A stretch of 64,000 nt of DNA from Magnolia sinica. Taxonomy: Eukaryota; Streptophyta; Magnoliopsida; Magnoliales; Magnoliaceae. The stretch lies in NCBI RefSeq assembly GCF_029962835.1, contig NC_080575.1:64397493-64461492 (forward strand), given 5' to 3'. Of this stretch, positions 45,883 to 57,135 are shown piece after piece. Within the stretch, counting starts at the first letter, position 1. The number at the start of each line of letters is the position of its first letter. Position numbers and translations under genes: made by a program. The notes under the pieces were generated by a model. It searched no databases. It worked only from the letters and a program-made list of their open reading frames with translations, and was not told the DNA's origin.

Positions 45883-46971
45883 TTGCAACAGATAAACTTG
45901 AGAACGGAGGAAGAGCTAATGAACACATTCATCAGCACCGGTCTTTCTGAATGGGAGTCTAAGAAATACGTTCAACTTCTTAAAGAAAATAAAGACAGCT
46001 TCGCCTGGACATATGCAGAGATGCCAGGTTTGGACCCTTCCGTAGTAATGCACCGCTTAAATATTTCTAAAGAGAAAAGGCCAGTTAAACAAGCGTAAAG
46101 CTGATTTCATCCAGACTTGGTTCCCCTGATAGAAGAAGAAGTTAATAAGTTGACAAAAGTCAGGTTTATTAAGGAGGTCAAATATCCCAAGTGGATTTCA
46201 AACATTGTCCCTGTGAAGAAGAAAAATGGACAAGTCAGGGTGTGCGTTGACTTCAGAGATCTGAACGAAGCCTGTCCAAAAGATGATTTTCCTCTCCCGG
46301 TAATTGAATTACTGATTGACAGTATGACTCAGTATGGTATCATGTCCTTCATGGACGATTATGCAGGGTATAATCAGATTAGAATGACACCTGAGGACGA
46401 AGAAGCAACTGCATTCAGGACGTCGCTGGGAATCTATTGTTATAAAGTTATGCCGTTTGGTCTAAAAAATGCGGGAGCAACATATCAAAGGGCAATGCAA
46501 AATATGTTCCAATACATAATACACAAGCATGTTGAATGTTACGTCGACGACTTAGTAGTCAGTTTAGGAGATCATCAGGAACATCACGAACACCTGGCAT
46601 TAGTTTTCCGTCGACTCAGAGAGAAACAGCTAAAGATGAATCTAGTTAAATGTGCATTTGGGGTGCCTTCGGGTAAATTTCTCAGTTTTGTGGTCTGACA
46701 TAGGGGCATTAAGATCGATCCAAGGAAAGTTTGAGCCATACAAAATATGCCACCACTGACAACATTAAAGAAATTGAAAAGTTTGCAAGGAAAGCTGGTG
46801 TACACTCGCCATTTTATTTCAAACCTAGCAGGGAGATGTCAGTTATTTTCCCATTTGATGAACAAAGGTACAAAATTCATGTGAGACCAAGCCTGTTAGA
46901 TTGCGTTCGACTTAATAAAGGAATTGCTAAAATAGTCGCCGGTACTGACAGCTCCGATAAAAGGGAAGCCA
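45883..46971 (+). pseudogene. Reverse transcriptase domain of the Tat element
   Basis: The linker FAWTYAEMPGLDPSVVMH is followed, after two stops, by LTKVRFIKEVKYPKWISNIV, RVCVDFRDLNEACPKDDFPL, MDDYAGYNQIRM, TSLGIYCYKVMPFGLKNAGA and YVDDLVV, and then the thumb (LKMNLVKCAFGV). The active-site YVDD is intact. FMDDYAGYNQI replaces the usual FLDGYSGYNQI. Stops fall at 46096, 46104, 46696 and several further sites, all in one frame with no indel. It is DNA polymerase of the element; non-functional as it stands. Confidence 0.85.
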
Positions 46972-47370
46972 TTGATTTTGTATATATCTGTAGCTGAAAA
47001 TTCTTTAGGAACTTTATTGGCTCAGGTGAACGAATCTAGGAAAGAAACTGCTCTTTATTATTTAAGCAGAACTTTGATGGGAACAGAATGCAACTACTCT
47101 CCAATCGAGAAAGAATGTCTGGCATTAATATTTACTATACAAAAATTGAGACATTATTGTCTCTCCCATGACATAACCTTGATCTCAAGAGCAGATCTGA
47201 TAAAAAATTTTATGACAAGGCTGATGTTGTCTGGGAGATTGGCCAAATGGATGCTGTTACTTTCAGAATATACTATTACATATGAGCCGGCAAGAGCAGT
47301 AAAAGGACAAGCAGTGACGGACTTCCTTGCAGTGCACCCTGCAGAAGAATGCGAAGCCATCAGTGATGAT
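46972..47370 (+). pseudogene. First RNase H-like domain of the Tat element
   Basis: The frame opens LYISVAENSLGTLLAQVNES and goes on through ALYYLSRTLMGTECNYSPIE, ECLALIFTIQKLRHYCLSHD and LAKWMLLLSEYTITYEPARA. It corresponds to the RNase H domain following RT in gypsy elements. The usual first catalytic Asp region (LYLSVSD) reads VAEN. In Tat elements this domain is known to be degenerate and complemented by a second RNase H. It is in frame with RT. Confidence 0.75.
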
Positions 47371-47394
47371 TTTTCAGATGAGCAGGTGATGTTG

Positions 47395-47910
47395 ACCGAG
47401 TCGCAAAGCCCATGGCAGATGTATTTTGATGACGCTTCTCAAGCATTAGGAGCGGGGGCAGGAGTGATATTCATTACTCCCCAAGGTGATTTGTTACCTT
47501 ACTCTTTCACATTGGGAGCTACATGCACAAACAACGAGGTCGAATATAGAGCCCTCATCATTGGAATGGAAATGGCTCAAGAAATGAAGATAAAAACACT
47601 GCAAATCTTCGGGGATTCTACATTGGTCATAAATCAATTGACGACCGAATTCGAGATAAGGAAGCAAGAGTTTTTGCCATACTGGCGAAAAGCATAGTAG
47701 TTGCTAGAGCAATTTTGTCATGTCGAAATTAATCACATACCAAAGTTTGAAAATGCAAGAGCCGACGCTTTGGCCAGCTTGGCAGCAAATCTGTCCTGCC
47801 CAAATAGATGCCCTCTACAAGTAACTATAGAAAAAGGAAGATTTTTACCATCTATCGAGGTCATTGATGAAATTGTGGAGACACTTCCTGTATCGTGTTT
47901 GGAGGTAATG
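47395..47910 (+). pseudogene. Second, archaeal-type RNase H (aRH) of the Tat element
   Basis: WQMYFDDASQALGAGAGVIF, CTNNEVEYRALIIGMEMAQE and FGDSTLVINQLTTEFEIR, then two stops, then ARADALASLAANLS. The D-E-D-D catalytic residues are all visible (Asp in YFDDAS, Glu in VEYRA, Asp in GDSTL, Asp in RADALA). Presence of this extra RNase H is the clade marker for Tat/Ogre-type gypsy elements. It shares one frame with RT. The double stop at 47695-47700 splits the last catalytic residue from the rest. Confidence 0.8.
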
Positions 47911-48084
47911 ATAAATGATTGGCGTTAGCCTTGCATAGATTATCTCAAATATAATATCTTGCTAGAAGATCCAGCGCATATAGCAAATCAAATAAAAGTT
48001 CAGCAGATTTATCATATGCAGCGAAGTGTTGTACAGAAAATCTTACAATGGAATGCTGCTACGTTGCTTAAATGACTAAGAATC

Positions 48085-49167
48085 AGGCTAGATGTTGCAA
48101 GAAGCATATTCTGGAGAATGTGGAGCACATCAAGCTGGCCGAAATTTATTTCATAGAATACATCGAATGGGGTATTATTGGCCTACCATGTTCAAAGACG
48201 CGATAGATCATGTAAAGCGGTGTCAAGAATGTCAGATTCACGGAGATGTTATACACGTTCCTCCAGAAGACTTGCATTAGTCGGTCGCCTCTTGGTGTTT
48301 CTTCGCTTGGGGACTTGACGTCATTGTCCTATAAATCTGCCTTAATCTAAAGGAAAGCAGTATATCTTGGTAGCAAAAGACTATTTCTCCAAGTGGACGG
48401 AAGCGGTGGCATTATGTAATGTTAAGGAAAAAGATGTAGTTAATTTCATCTGGCATGCAATAATATACCGCCATAGTATTCCGAAGAAAATTGTTATAGA
48501 TAATGGCACTCCCTTAAAAAATAGAGGCATGGAAAAGCTATGTCATAAATTCAGTATTCATCATTCATTTTCAACACCTTACTATCCACCGGCCAGTGGA
48601 TTACCAAAGGCATTTAATAAAATGATAGTTAAGATACTGAAGAAAACAGTGACAAGAAACAAGCATGATTAGGATGAAAGGTTACAAGAAGTATTGTGGG
48701 CATACAAAACTACTCATCGGACAACAATAAGAGTAACACCATATTCGCTGATCTATGGTACCGAAGCAGTGATCCCGATTGAAATGTAAGTAGCGTCACT
48801 TAGAGTGGTTGTACATCAGTCTATAACAGATGATGAAAATGCAAAAATAAGGCTGAAAGAGCTGGATTTTCTTGATGAGAAACGTCTGGCAGTACAACAA
48901 CGATTGCAACCGTATCAGGCAAGAGTATCGGCCGCCTTTGATAAACGAGTTAAATATCACTCTTTTAAAAAAGGGGATATAGTGCTGATGTTGAAAAGAC
49001 TTATAGTGGTCACCCGTCGAAGAAGGAGCAAATTTGAGCCTAAAAGGGATGGGCGATACATAATAAAAGAAGTGTACTCTAATGGCGCATACCGAGTCGT
49101 GGATCAAGATGGACAGGGTATCAGTATACCGGTCAATGCTCGCTACATCAAAAGATACCGCCCCTGA
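48085..49167 (+). pseudogene. Integrase of the Tat element
   Basis: The zinc-finger part (GAHQAGRNLFHRIHRMGYYW then VKRCQECQ) sits in a shifted frame up to about 48280. The core follows: GLDVI, KDYFSKWTEAVAL, IDNGTP, HHSFSTPYYPPASGLPKAFN and [20 protein letters not shown]. The C-terminal part is FDKRVKYHSFKKGD to NARYIKRYRP, stop. The first two catalytic Asp (GLD, IDN) are kept. Where the family has Glu in A-E-AFNK this copy has P-K-AFNK, so the DDE triad is lost. Stops occur near 48280, 48670 and 48788. Confidence 0.8.
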
Positions 49168-50702
49168 AGATGCTACTGATTTTGATCCAGAATATTATCA
49201 GAATAATGATTCTATATCAAAAGGGAGCAAGAATAAACATGACCATGGCTATGTATTGTCAGATGAATGAATAAAGAAGAAATTTGTAAGCATTCAAGAC
49301 TATGTACTAACAAGTATTGCGAAAAGAAAGTGACCATCGTCACATCAAGCGAGCTCTGCATAAAATTTTGTTGAAATTGGTATCGTTACCAAGCTGATAT
49401 AATATGAACCACACATATGGATACAGTTGAAGATATTAGCAAAAGTGGTGACGTATTAATCTCAGTCAGAGATGTCTATCATCCTCGCAACAACGATGGC
49501 CACCTACTATTGTCTTTTAAGGCAGCCTAGCCAAGCCCTAAAAATGACCAGCTACGCACAAGGCCTATCATTTTCGCCATTCGGGCAGCGGCGAGAAGCC
49601 AGTGGCCCTAAAAAGCCCATGAAGGTCATCGTACGCATACCCAGGCGGGCAGTTGATGGAGCCAGTGACTAAAAGCCTTAAAAGGCCAAAAAGTCCTTAA
49701 TGGCTAGTCACGCATGAGACCAATGCCATCTATATAGCTTTCAGACAGCATCACGGGGAACAGAGGAAAATGCCCTCTTGTGAATGGGTTTTACCTTGCA
49801 GACGAAAGAAACGCAGGCTGTAGTGTGAGCTCTTTGGCCATGTCCATAGATAGGCCAACCATGCGTAAGATTCCCCAGATCTTTGTTTTGATTTTAGTAT
49901 TAACTCATGAGGAAGGACTTAAACATACTCATTGATGGACTGGCGGCCCTAGATTTGGTACCCCAAAGGTCTCCTTACTTGCCTCGTGAACTCTAGAGAG
50001 TTACTGCGGCCAACCCTGTGCGTAATTCTAACCGAGTTCACGGCCCCGATAGCTTCACTGGGCCCCTCTAATGGATCACAGTTTGTGAACTCACCAGACT
50101 ATGAGAAGTCCAGTGAACTCCTAAGAGTTACAGAGGTCATCACGTGAGACTCGATTCCACTACTCAAGAGTCTAAAAAACTGCGTGGGCTCCACTAATTA
50201 AGAGCTTAAACTATGTGTATCTGATTAAACTAAAACTTAGCACCACCAATTAAAAATGAGAATCATATAGGAAATCCCATATTGACAATCGTAGTAGGTT
50301 AATGCTTTTATTTTTTTCATTCAATATTATGTCAAGATAATTGCACAGATGAACATGCTTGAAATTAATTATGATTTGGAAATTTACGAAGAGGCAAACT
50401 ATCTCAGAATAGAATACCCAATATTTTCAATAAGTATAAATTGGGAATCAAAAGAAGCTAAATGTAAATAAACACATATGTAAGAACACGAAATACTGAA
50501 ATAATGCAAGAATGTACGGTCATATATTCATTTAAAATGTGCCAAAATATGTCAATTGTTTGATATAATGACATGAATCATAAAGTTCCATATGCAGAAT
50601 GTGTTTCTTCTAAAGTAAATAAAATCACAATTATATTAAGTCAAATGAAAATATCCTATGTTTGATATCTTTTGCTCTAAAATTAAATGTTTCAAAATAT
50701 AT
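49168..50702. other. Non-coding spacer between integrase and the antisense PMD frame
   Basis: The stretch is AT-rich with repeated 'ccctaaaaagccc'-like words at 49500-49720 and 'gagttactgcggcc...gagttcac' words at 49970-50170. No protein motif was seen on either strand. Confidence 0.45.
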
Positions 50703-52793
50703 CTATTCTTCTGAAGAGGACAAGTCTTCAATGATAATATGTTTGTCCTTTTGAGGTGGATGACGATGTCCTGACATTTCCTGCCTCTCTGATGATGAAG
50801 GAGGATTACCCCATAATATCTGTAAAGGCGGAGGAGGATAGAATTGTAAGGAATCATCATTCTTTGCAGGAAATTCATGAGTATTCATCAGAGGAGTGCC
50901 AAAAGCTATCCATCCTTCAAGGACATCAACGAGCTTTACTTCATAAATAGTATTTTTTAAAGAGATCTTCATACTAAGTTGATCTAGAAAGGAGGGAGGA
51001 CTCATTTATTCATAATAGCCGATGCCCTGGTCTTTCTGATAATCCCTAATGCGAGGAGGGGGAATCCACATGGAATGATCTACTGGAAGATAATTGTCTA
51101 CCAACTAATGTTGGTGAACCCACCATCGCATCCAGCAGTAAGAAGCGCTAACTGCATAGTCATGGCCAGGAATGATGAAATGTGATCCAGTCTGAACGAT
51201 CAAGAACTGCTTCCATATCAGGGCCCAATTATACGGCCCAATGCCATAACTTCTCATCGCTCTTGTGACAATGTCACGAGTCTCAGGTACGACTTGATCA
51301 AAGCCAAATTGGCGAGCAAACCTACTAGGGGAGTACGGTTCGCACCAGAATATGCTACCTTCTCTCCATGGAAGAGTACTGGATTTGATAGAAACAAGGA
51401 AGGAACGCTCACCGAATGAGATAGAATTATCATTAATAGCGTCTACATCTTCAGGATAGCTAAACAATGGAAATTGGTGAAAATTAATGGGATCATTGCT
51501 TTTTATTTTTTTAGAAATCCATCCACTTGATTCCTTAATCATATCTCTCAATTGAACATGCTGAAGAGGAAGTTAATCGGAGTTTGAGAAAGGCTATACT
51601 CCTAGCCAAGTTGCGAGGAAATGCCAAAGAGCATAGACATGAAAGGCTTCAGGGACAGGATCTTTTGAACCAGAAAAAACATCTCCGAAGGCGCGATAGA
51701 GAGAACACAGAACTGGAGGAGCTAGCAAATATTTCTGACCTTCCGCCATTGCTCCTGCGACCACGAAGAATAAGGGCCTAATAGTGTTTGCTTGATCAGG
51801 ATCGAGGAATATCACTAAGCTTAGCCAGTAAGCAAGAAAAGTGGCTAATTCGCAAGAAGGACTGTATTTCGCAGAACATTCCATTTTCTTATGGATGTCC
51901 TTAAGTTCTGAATGGTTGTGACCTGCAAAGCTGTCAAGACGTAGATGCAATACTTCAGTAAAATTATTTAAGAATGGGACTGCAAAAATAGAAGTTAAGA
52001 GGAAAGGAGTATACCACAATTTTTGAGAAAAGTGAGCCAACCATTCAAGAGAAGTGATGTGATCAGGATGAGGGAAGGCGGCCAGTGCACTGAAAAGTTC
52101 AAGGGTATTTCTGGAAATTTTGGATCTACCTCCTCCCACAGATGCAAGAGTAAGCTCTTCATTAGAGGGTATATATGCATCGAGAATATCACCCGTGATG
52201 GGAAGACCTGCTATACAAAATAGATCCCATAAAGTGACGCTCATTTTGCCCAAGGGAAGATGAAACGAATTAGTGCTTGGAGACCAATGATCGAGAAAGC
52301 ATCTGAGGATAGTAGCATCCACGCGAAAGTGTTTTGATGTGGCTATACTTGCGTTAGAAAGCGTAATCTGTTCCAGTATGATGGTATGTCTCCGAACGAC
52401 AACGCGAGCCTAGGCACTGTAAAAATCATAGATAGACAGCAGGCCTACGACTATGAATCTCCCTGTACTCCAGGGCAATTTCTCAAGAAATAAGAGTTGT
52501 TGAGTTGTTTCAAAGTAATGGGAAAGGGAAGGTTGTTAAAGATCATAGTGCGGACGCAAAAATCTCATCTTTTGAATTCTACCTGCTCTTTGACAGATCC
52601 CACTTTCTCCCAGATATCCTGTCAGAATTCTCGGCTCTCTCGTGATCCAGTCATTCGCTGAGACAAAGATATTTTGTCGGTCAAAGGGTTCGCTATGTAA
52701 AATCAACCAGTGACACGGTAAATTGATAGGGATAATGGTTTGATTACTGGTGAAAGGGTTATAGAGATTCAAAGTTTCTTCATTTATCTCCAC
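50703..52793 (-). pseudogene. Antisense plant mobile domain (PMD) ORF carried by the Tat element
   Basis: On the minus strand one frame runs 697 codons from ATG 52793 (MEINEETLNLYNPF) to TGA/TAA at 50703. It has six internal stops and no frameshift. Motifs in order: SKHFRVDATILRCFLDHWSP, LPLGKMSVTLWDLFCIAGLP, LATFLAYWLSLVIFLDP, IRPLFFVVAGAMAEGQKY, LAPPVLCSLYRAF, PYSPSRFARQFGFDQVVP. An acidic, Ser-rich C-terminus ends in IIIEDLSSSEE. This order (NTFH.P.GE..ITL.D...L.GLP, then RQFG) is the aminotransferase-like plant mobile domain. The stops are TAA/TAG where Gln or Glu is plausible. PMD proteins occur as host genes (MAIN/MAIL type), in MULEs, and in antisense in some gypsy elements. Its role here is unknown. 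The first 150 residues are less family-like. Confidence 0.8.
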
Positions 52794-52940
52794 ATGTTTC
52801 TAAGAATGAAGAAGTGGTTGCTTCAGCTTAGAAGAGGACAGACGATTTCTTCTCTTAGAAGAGGAAGCTTGAAAACAGGCCACAGTAAAAAGAAGTTTCA
52901 AGTCTTGAAGGTACTCGTAGAAAAAAATTCAAATTACTAA

Positions 52941-53272
52941 AAATTTTTCACAGTCCCAGTTGCGCGAACTCGCGTAATCAAAGTCAGTTACACGGGCAGC
53001 ACGATGGCCGAAAGCCTTGCATGAACAGGGAATCTGTTGCTCAGGTTCGCACAAGCGAAGTCAGTTGCGTGGGAGAGAATCGTCGAGGTGACAGTTCGCT
53101 GTGAAAGGAGAAAATGCGAAATGAATAGGGATTCGTAGTATTTATAGAATATGCGGCCGAGTACATTGCATGGGTTTTCGTTGCGGGGGTCCGTACAAGC
53201 CCTACTAGGGGGCAAAATTGATCCTTTTTCTTTGATTTTTGGAGAAACAAAGCAAGGATCAAGGGAGCATCC
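52941..53272. other. Spacer and polypurine end before the Tat 3' LTR
   Basis: It contains several 'gcgcgggtccgcgcaa'-like words also present in the LTR. It ends in a purine-rich stretch 'aaagcaaggatcaagggagca' just before the LTR, the likely polypurine tract for + strand priming. Confidence 0.5.
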
Positions 53273-54059
53273 GTTGAGGCATAAAAATGATGAAAAAGGG
53301 ATTGAAGCAAAAGAAGATTAAGAAGTGGAAAGAAAATAGAAAAAGAAGAAGGAGAAGTATCTTTGAGGTTGTTTGCGCAAGTCCGCGCAAAGGATATTGA
53401 TTGCATGGGTTCACGCAACTTAAAAACCAGTTGTGCTGGTCTGCACAACAGATTTCAGGAAGAAGTCTCCATGAACGGTCAAGACTGATGAAAGGTGGGT
53501 CCCAAGACGTCAAGTTCGAGGTTCCACACGTGCGAGGGTCTATAAATACCCCCTCCCCCCTTCATTTGCACGGATTGAAGATTTTGGAGAAGAAATAGAG
53601 CAAGGAGGAAGAGTGAAGTTAGGAGAGAGGAAGTTCCGATGGTTTGCGCGGACCCGTGCAAACCATATCGGTTACGTGGGCCCGCGCAACCAGACTGTTC
53701 TACAGTTTGTAAAGTTAAAGAGCTGGTATGCTGCTGGAATGGCCAAGTCTCCAGATTTCTTCTGTCCAAGATTCAAGAGGAGAAATCAGTAGAAGAAATC
53801 TATGTCATATCCCTCTTAAAGAGATGATCAAATCACGAGTCGAAGTGCTGCCGGATTTGATATCTGACTTGGATATTTGAACTTTGTTAATTATCTATTG
53901 CTGCATTCTAAATAATCTATCTTAGAATCAAGGGATGTCTAAGGATGTAATTGAACCCAGTATTAATGAAATATGATGATTGTCCTAAATACTCTCCTTT
54001 TGTTATATTTAAATAAGATAATATCCCAAATCAAATGCATTTGTTTCTTGTTCGAAACA
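53273..54059 (+). mobile_element. 3' LTR of the Tat element
   Basis: It starts CGTTGAGGCATAAAAATG (first T changed to C) and ends TTGTTCGAAACA. It aligns along its full length with 41485-42275. The TATA box TATAAATA is at 53541-53548. GTGGG follows at once. Confidence 0.85.
53541..53548 (+). promoter_or_regulatory. TATA box of the Tat LTR
   Basis: TATAAATA is followed by a C-rich stretch 'ccccctcccccc' and then the leader. The equivalent in the 5' LTR is mutated to 'tataagta'. Confidence 0.55.
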
Positions 54060-54064
54060 GTGGG
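54060..54064. repeat. Target-site duplication GTGGG, right copy
   Basis: Identical to 41480-41484. Confidence 0.85.
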
Positions 54065-54993
54065 AGAGAGGTTTTAGAGTTTATATAGTCTGGAAATTAG
54101 TCTAAATGGCCCTAGGTGGTTAATTCCAACATATATATCCCTACTAGGTAGGTTTCTGGCCCTTGGGGCCATCCCAGTAGCCACCTGGTCCATTTGTGTC
54201 ATGAGTCAGGTGTCTCATTGTTAGATGAAGGGTTATTCTGAGTTTGGTGGCAAATGGATGACTAAATTGGCCGCAAGGGCCTTATATGCAATCGATGGTC
54301 ACTGATGATCGATCGGGCCCACAATTATACAGATATGGGCAGAGAAATATCCTTGACTCATGGCTCGAGTTTGGTTACGAACTAACGGTCAGAAAGCCCA
54401 ACTTTGCGAAAAAGTGGAAGATCTATTTCACTTAAGTTTTTAGATTTGAGCCTAGGAGATTCGCGCGTTTCAAGCACTTGGCTTCTTGCTTAAGTTGTAT
54501 AGTTTTGGGTACTATCTTAAATTGCCACCCGCGATGGACATCAATCCCAGTGAGACGAATATTATTTTATAATTTTGGAACTAGTGGGCCACTAACGAGT
54601 GGTCTGAAGCTTGTTTGGATAATCGCGGCATTTTTCGAATGAATTGGGTTGGGAGATTTCTTGGGCGCAGTTGTTAGGGTCTGAATTAACTAAGTTCACA
54701 GTGTGGCCTATTCGAAATTAGCAAAAGTGCTGATTTGGTCATAGTCACTCTAAACTGTTGGTTCTTTGTTTAAAGGAGTAAATATGTTGACTTGGTCTAT
54801 TAGTTAAGATTTGGGCCATAGTTGACTCGGCTCTAGGTAGATCTTTAATTTAGATACGGTTGTCTTGATTAGTCAGTGATGGGTCAGTTAGATTTGAGCC
54901 CTAGATGAACAATTCACGAGGCTAGACTTGATGATTAAGTGATCAGGTGGATTTGCTGGCTTCGTACGGTTGGTTAATCAAATTTGTGTGGCC
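54065..54993 (-). mobile_element. 5' LTR of the minus-strand gypsy element, part 2
   Basis: This resumes the LTR interrupted at 41484. On the minus strand its TATA (54080-54087) is followed by 'actctaaaacctctctcccac', then joins the leader left of the Tat element. The stretch 54347-54993 is collinear with 35257-35860. Similarity to the 3' LTR stops near 54993, so the outermost LTR start is lost. Confidence 0.65.
54080..54087 (-). promoter_or_regulatory. TATA box of the minus-strand gypsy LTR
   Basis: On the minus strand it reads CTATATAAACTC, 15-25 bp upstream of the Tat insertion. It is followed by a CT-rich leader across the insertion, as in the family 1 LTR at 12011. Confidence 0.5.
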
Positions 54994-57135
54994 AAAAAGT
55001 CCTGACTTGTGCAATGTCCACTTCTAACATACTCACAGTGAGCTTAGAAAGTTTCAATTTTGGGTGCCAGTGTCACCATTATTTTCTATTATGTGTCCCG
55101 CACAAACAATGGATCAGGCTAATATTTGGGCCCTAGCCCTAAAATGATACGGCAAAAAGGATGAGCGGCTTGGATTATACACATACATCAATGTGGGCCT
55201 CACGAGTTGGGCCTTGCCCACGTCCAAAAAAGGTTTCTGTGCGCATCACTTTCTAAGCATTAAATATGATGCAACTTCATATTCACTCAAAAATGGTACA
55301 GCTACTGAACCAACAACAATGACATTTTGGTTCAAAAGAATTTTCAAAGCTTGTCAGAAGGCTACTTTTGGAATATTTGGACGGTTGAATCTCTATGGAA
55401 TTTGACCATATATGGAGGCCAATATGGTCAAATTACCTCGTATTATGGAGATCCGAGAATGCGCCCACACCTTTTGGTCTAACTCATTGACCGGGTTTTG
55501 AATATCATCGATAACGCGCGGGGCGTGGTTCCCATTGCTAAATGGGACACCTGTAACCGATATGTGCCATTCATTACGGTTCTACGCGTCAACTGAGCCA
55601 CGATGTATATTAAATTTGGACCAATGAACTTTTTTCCTTCTTCTTGATGTTCTTTTTTCTCCTGCAAGTATGATTTTTCTGATAGGCTGAACAATATATT
55701 TCGTTACGAAACTGTCCTTTACGAGGGGTAGCTAATGAATGGTCAGGATCAATCACACATGTGACATCCGAAGTATGAGGACGATCACACACGTGACATC
55801 CAGAGTATGATTACGGCCCTGCGTGCAGATGTTGGGACTGATGAGGAGCCACGTGTTTCATCAAAACTGATAATGGCCTTGAATTTGTATGAAATAAATA
55901 AACAAGGACGCATCACGCATGGTTGAAAAAAAAAAAAAAAACCCTACTCTTTGGAAAGGTGGGTCTCGGCATCCATGGATATATGAGAAGAAGAAACAAA
56001 GACAAGAATATTGAGAGAAGAGAGTGAGGAAAAAACTAAAAGATAAAAACTATTTTAATTCAGAGAGTGAGGAAGCGAGACGAGAGAGTTTCGATATATA
56101 ATAGTGTACGCATTAGTGTAACTCTTTAGGAAGGCAGAGACTTTTGATTTTATTTACTAATCCCACTACACGACAACTTTGAAAAGAAAATATCCTAACT
56201 AACCATTTTCTTAGTACGACTTAATCAAAACTTAATAACTATATATCTTAAATTAGGACTTAGACCATTATTCTCAGTATAAATGAAGGCTCTCTTGTCT
56301 TCATCATCTAAAGAGTCACACGTGTTTAGGATACCTGATGCTACTGACACGATTGACCACCATTGTTGGGCAAAAAATTACAGGGCTAGATTGTCTTAGA
56401 GCTGTAGATGGACAACCAAAAAAGAATGTTAATAAAAATAAAAAATAAAAAATAAAAAACAGTCACATTTTGAACCTTTAACAAATCAAATAATACGATC
56501 TAACTATACGGGCCTACCAAATCCACCTCCATTGTGATAAACTTTGCTCATAACACTCATTTAGGCCATTATCTCATGTTCTAACTATAAATGAACTAAC
56601 TAAGTGGTGACATCAGTAAGACAATTAATCGTTTGATTGAGCGTGCAGATAAACAACTCAAAAGAATATGGGGATATACACATTGTTGAATAGAAATATA
56701 GGATCAAGTGGTTAGAATCACAGGGTGTTTAGCCTGAAATTCAGTCGTACTTGCATGTATATAATGTTGGGCACGCTGAAGCCTTTTTCAGCTCAATTCG
56801 AAGCAAATACGTTAACCCCGAGTGCTAAGGTAGACAGAGAGACTAAGTAGTCACATATGACCTCGAACGAAAGCAATTTGGCCATCTATTCAACTACTCA
56901 TGTGCGCAATCATGTAATTTGTGAATGGAAAAGTTTATTCTTCTAATGAGTTCTTTTTGCTTTTCGGATAAACTTACTTTTTTTCATCGTGATATCAGCA
57001 TGATCCAATAAATATAATATGTGAGTAAAAAGGAACTCAACTATATTAATGAAATGAGAGAGAATTTACAAAAGACAATTCCTCAACAATCTAGCGTATG
57101 TAGCATAGATGGCGAGATCCTTAGAGCCAAGTCTT
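54994..57135. other. No gene; mixed degenerate repeats
   Basis: The stretch has 'gggccctagccc' and 'catacatcaatgtgggcc' pieces near 55120-55200, a duplicated 'cacaYgtgacatccRaagtatga' near 55756-55810, an A17 tract near 55926 and AT-rich sequence to 57130. I see no exon or element end that I can define. Confidence 0.4.

Larger units (their letters stand above)
41485..54059 (+). mobile_element. Full-length Tat-lineage (Ogre/Retand-like) Ty3/gypsy retrotransposon, 12.6 kb
   Basis: Two matching LTRs of about 790 bp, perfect GTGGG duplications, a primer site, then gag, protease, RT, RNase H, a second archaeal-type RNase H and integrase on +. A long antisense PMD frame lies between integrase and the 3' LTR. 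The dual RNase H and extra ORF are typical of the Tat clade. LTR divergence, about a dozen pol stops and local frameshifts show it is old and inactive. It was inserted into the 5' LTR of the minus-strand gypsy element. Confidence 0.85.

Noticed and set aside
51584..51781. + strand frame of 65 codons within the PMD region
   Set aside because: Shadow of the antisense PMD frame.
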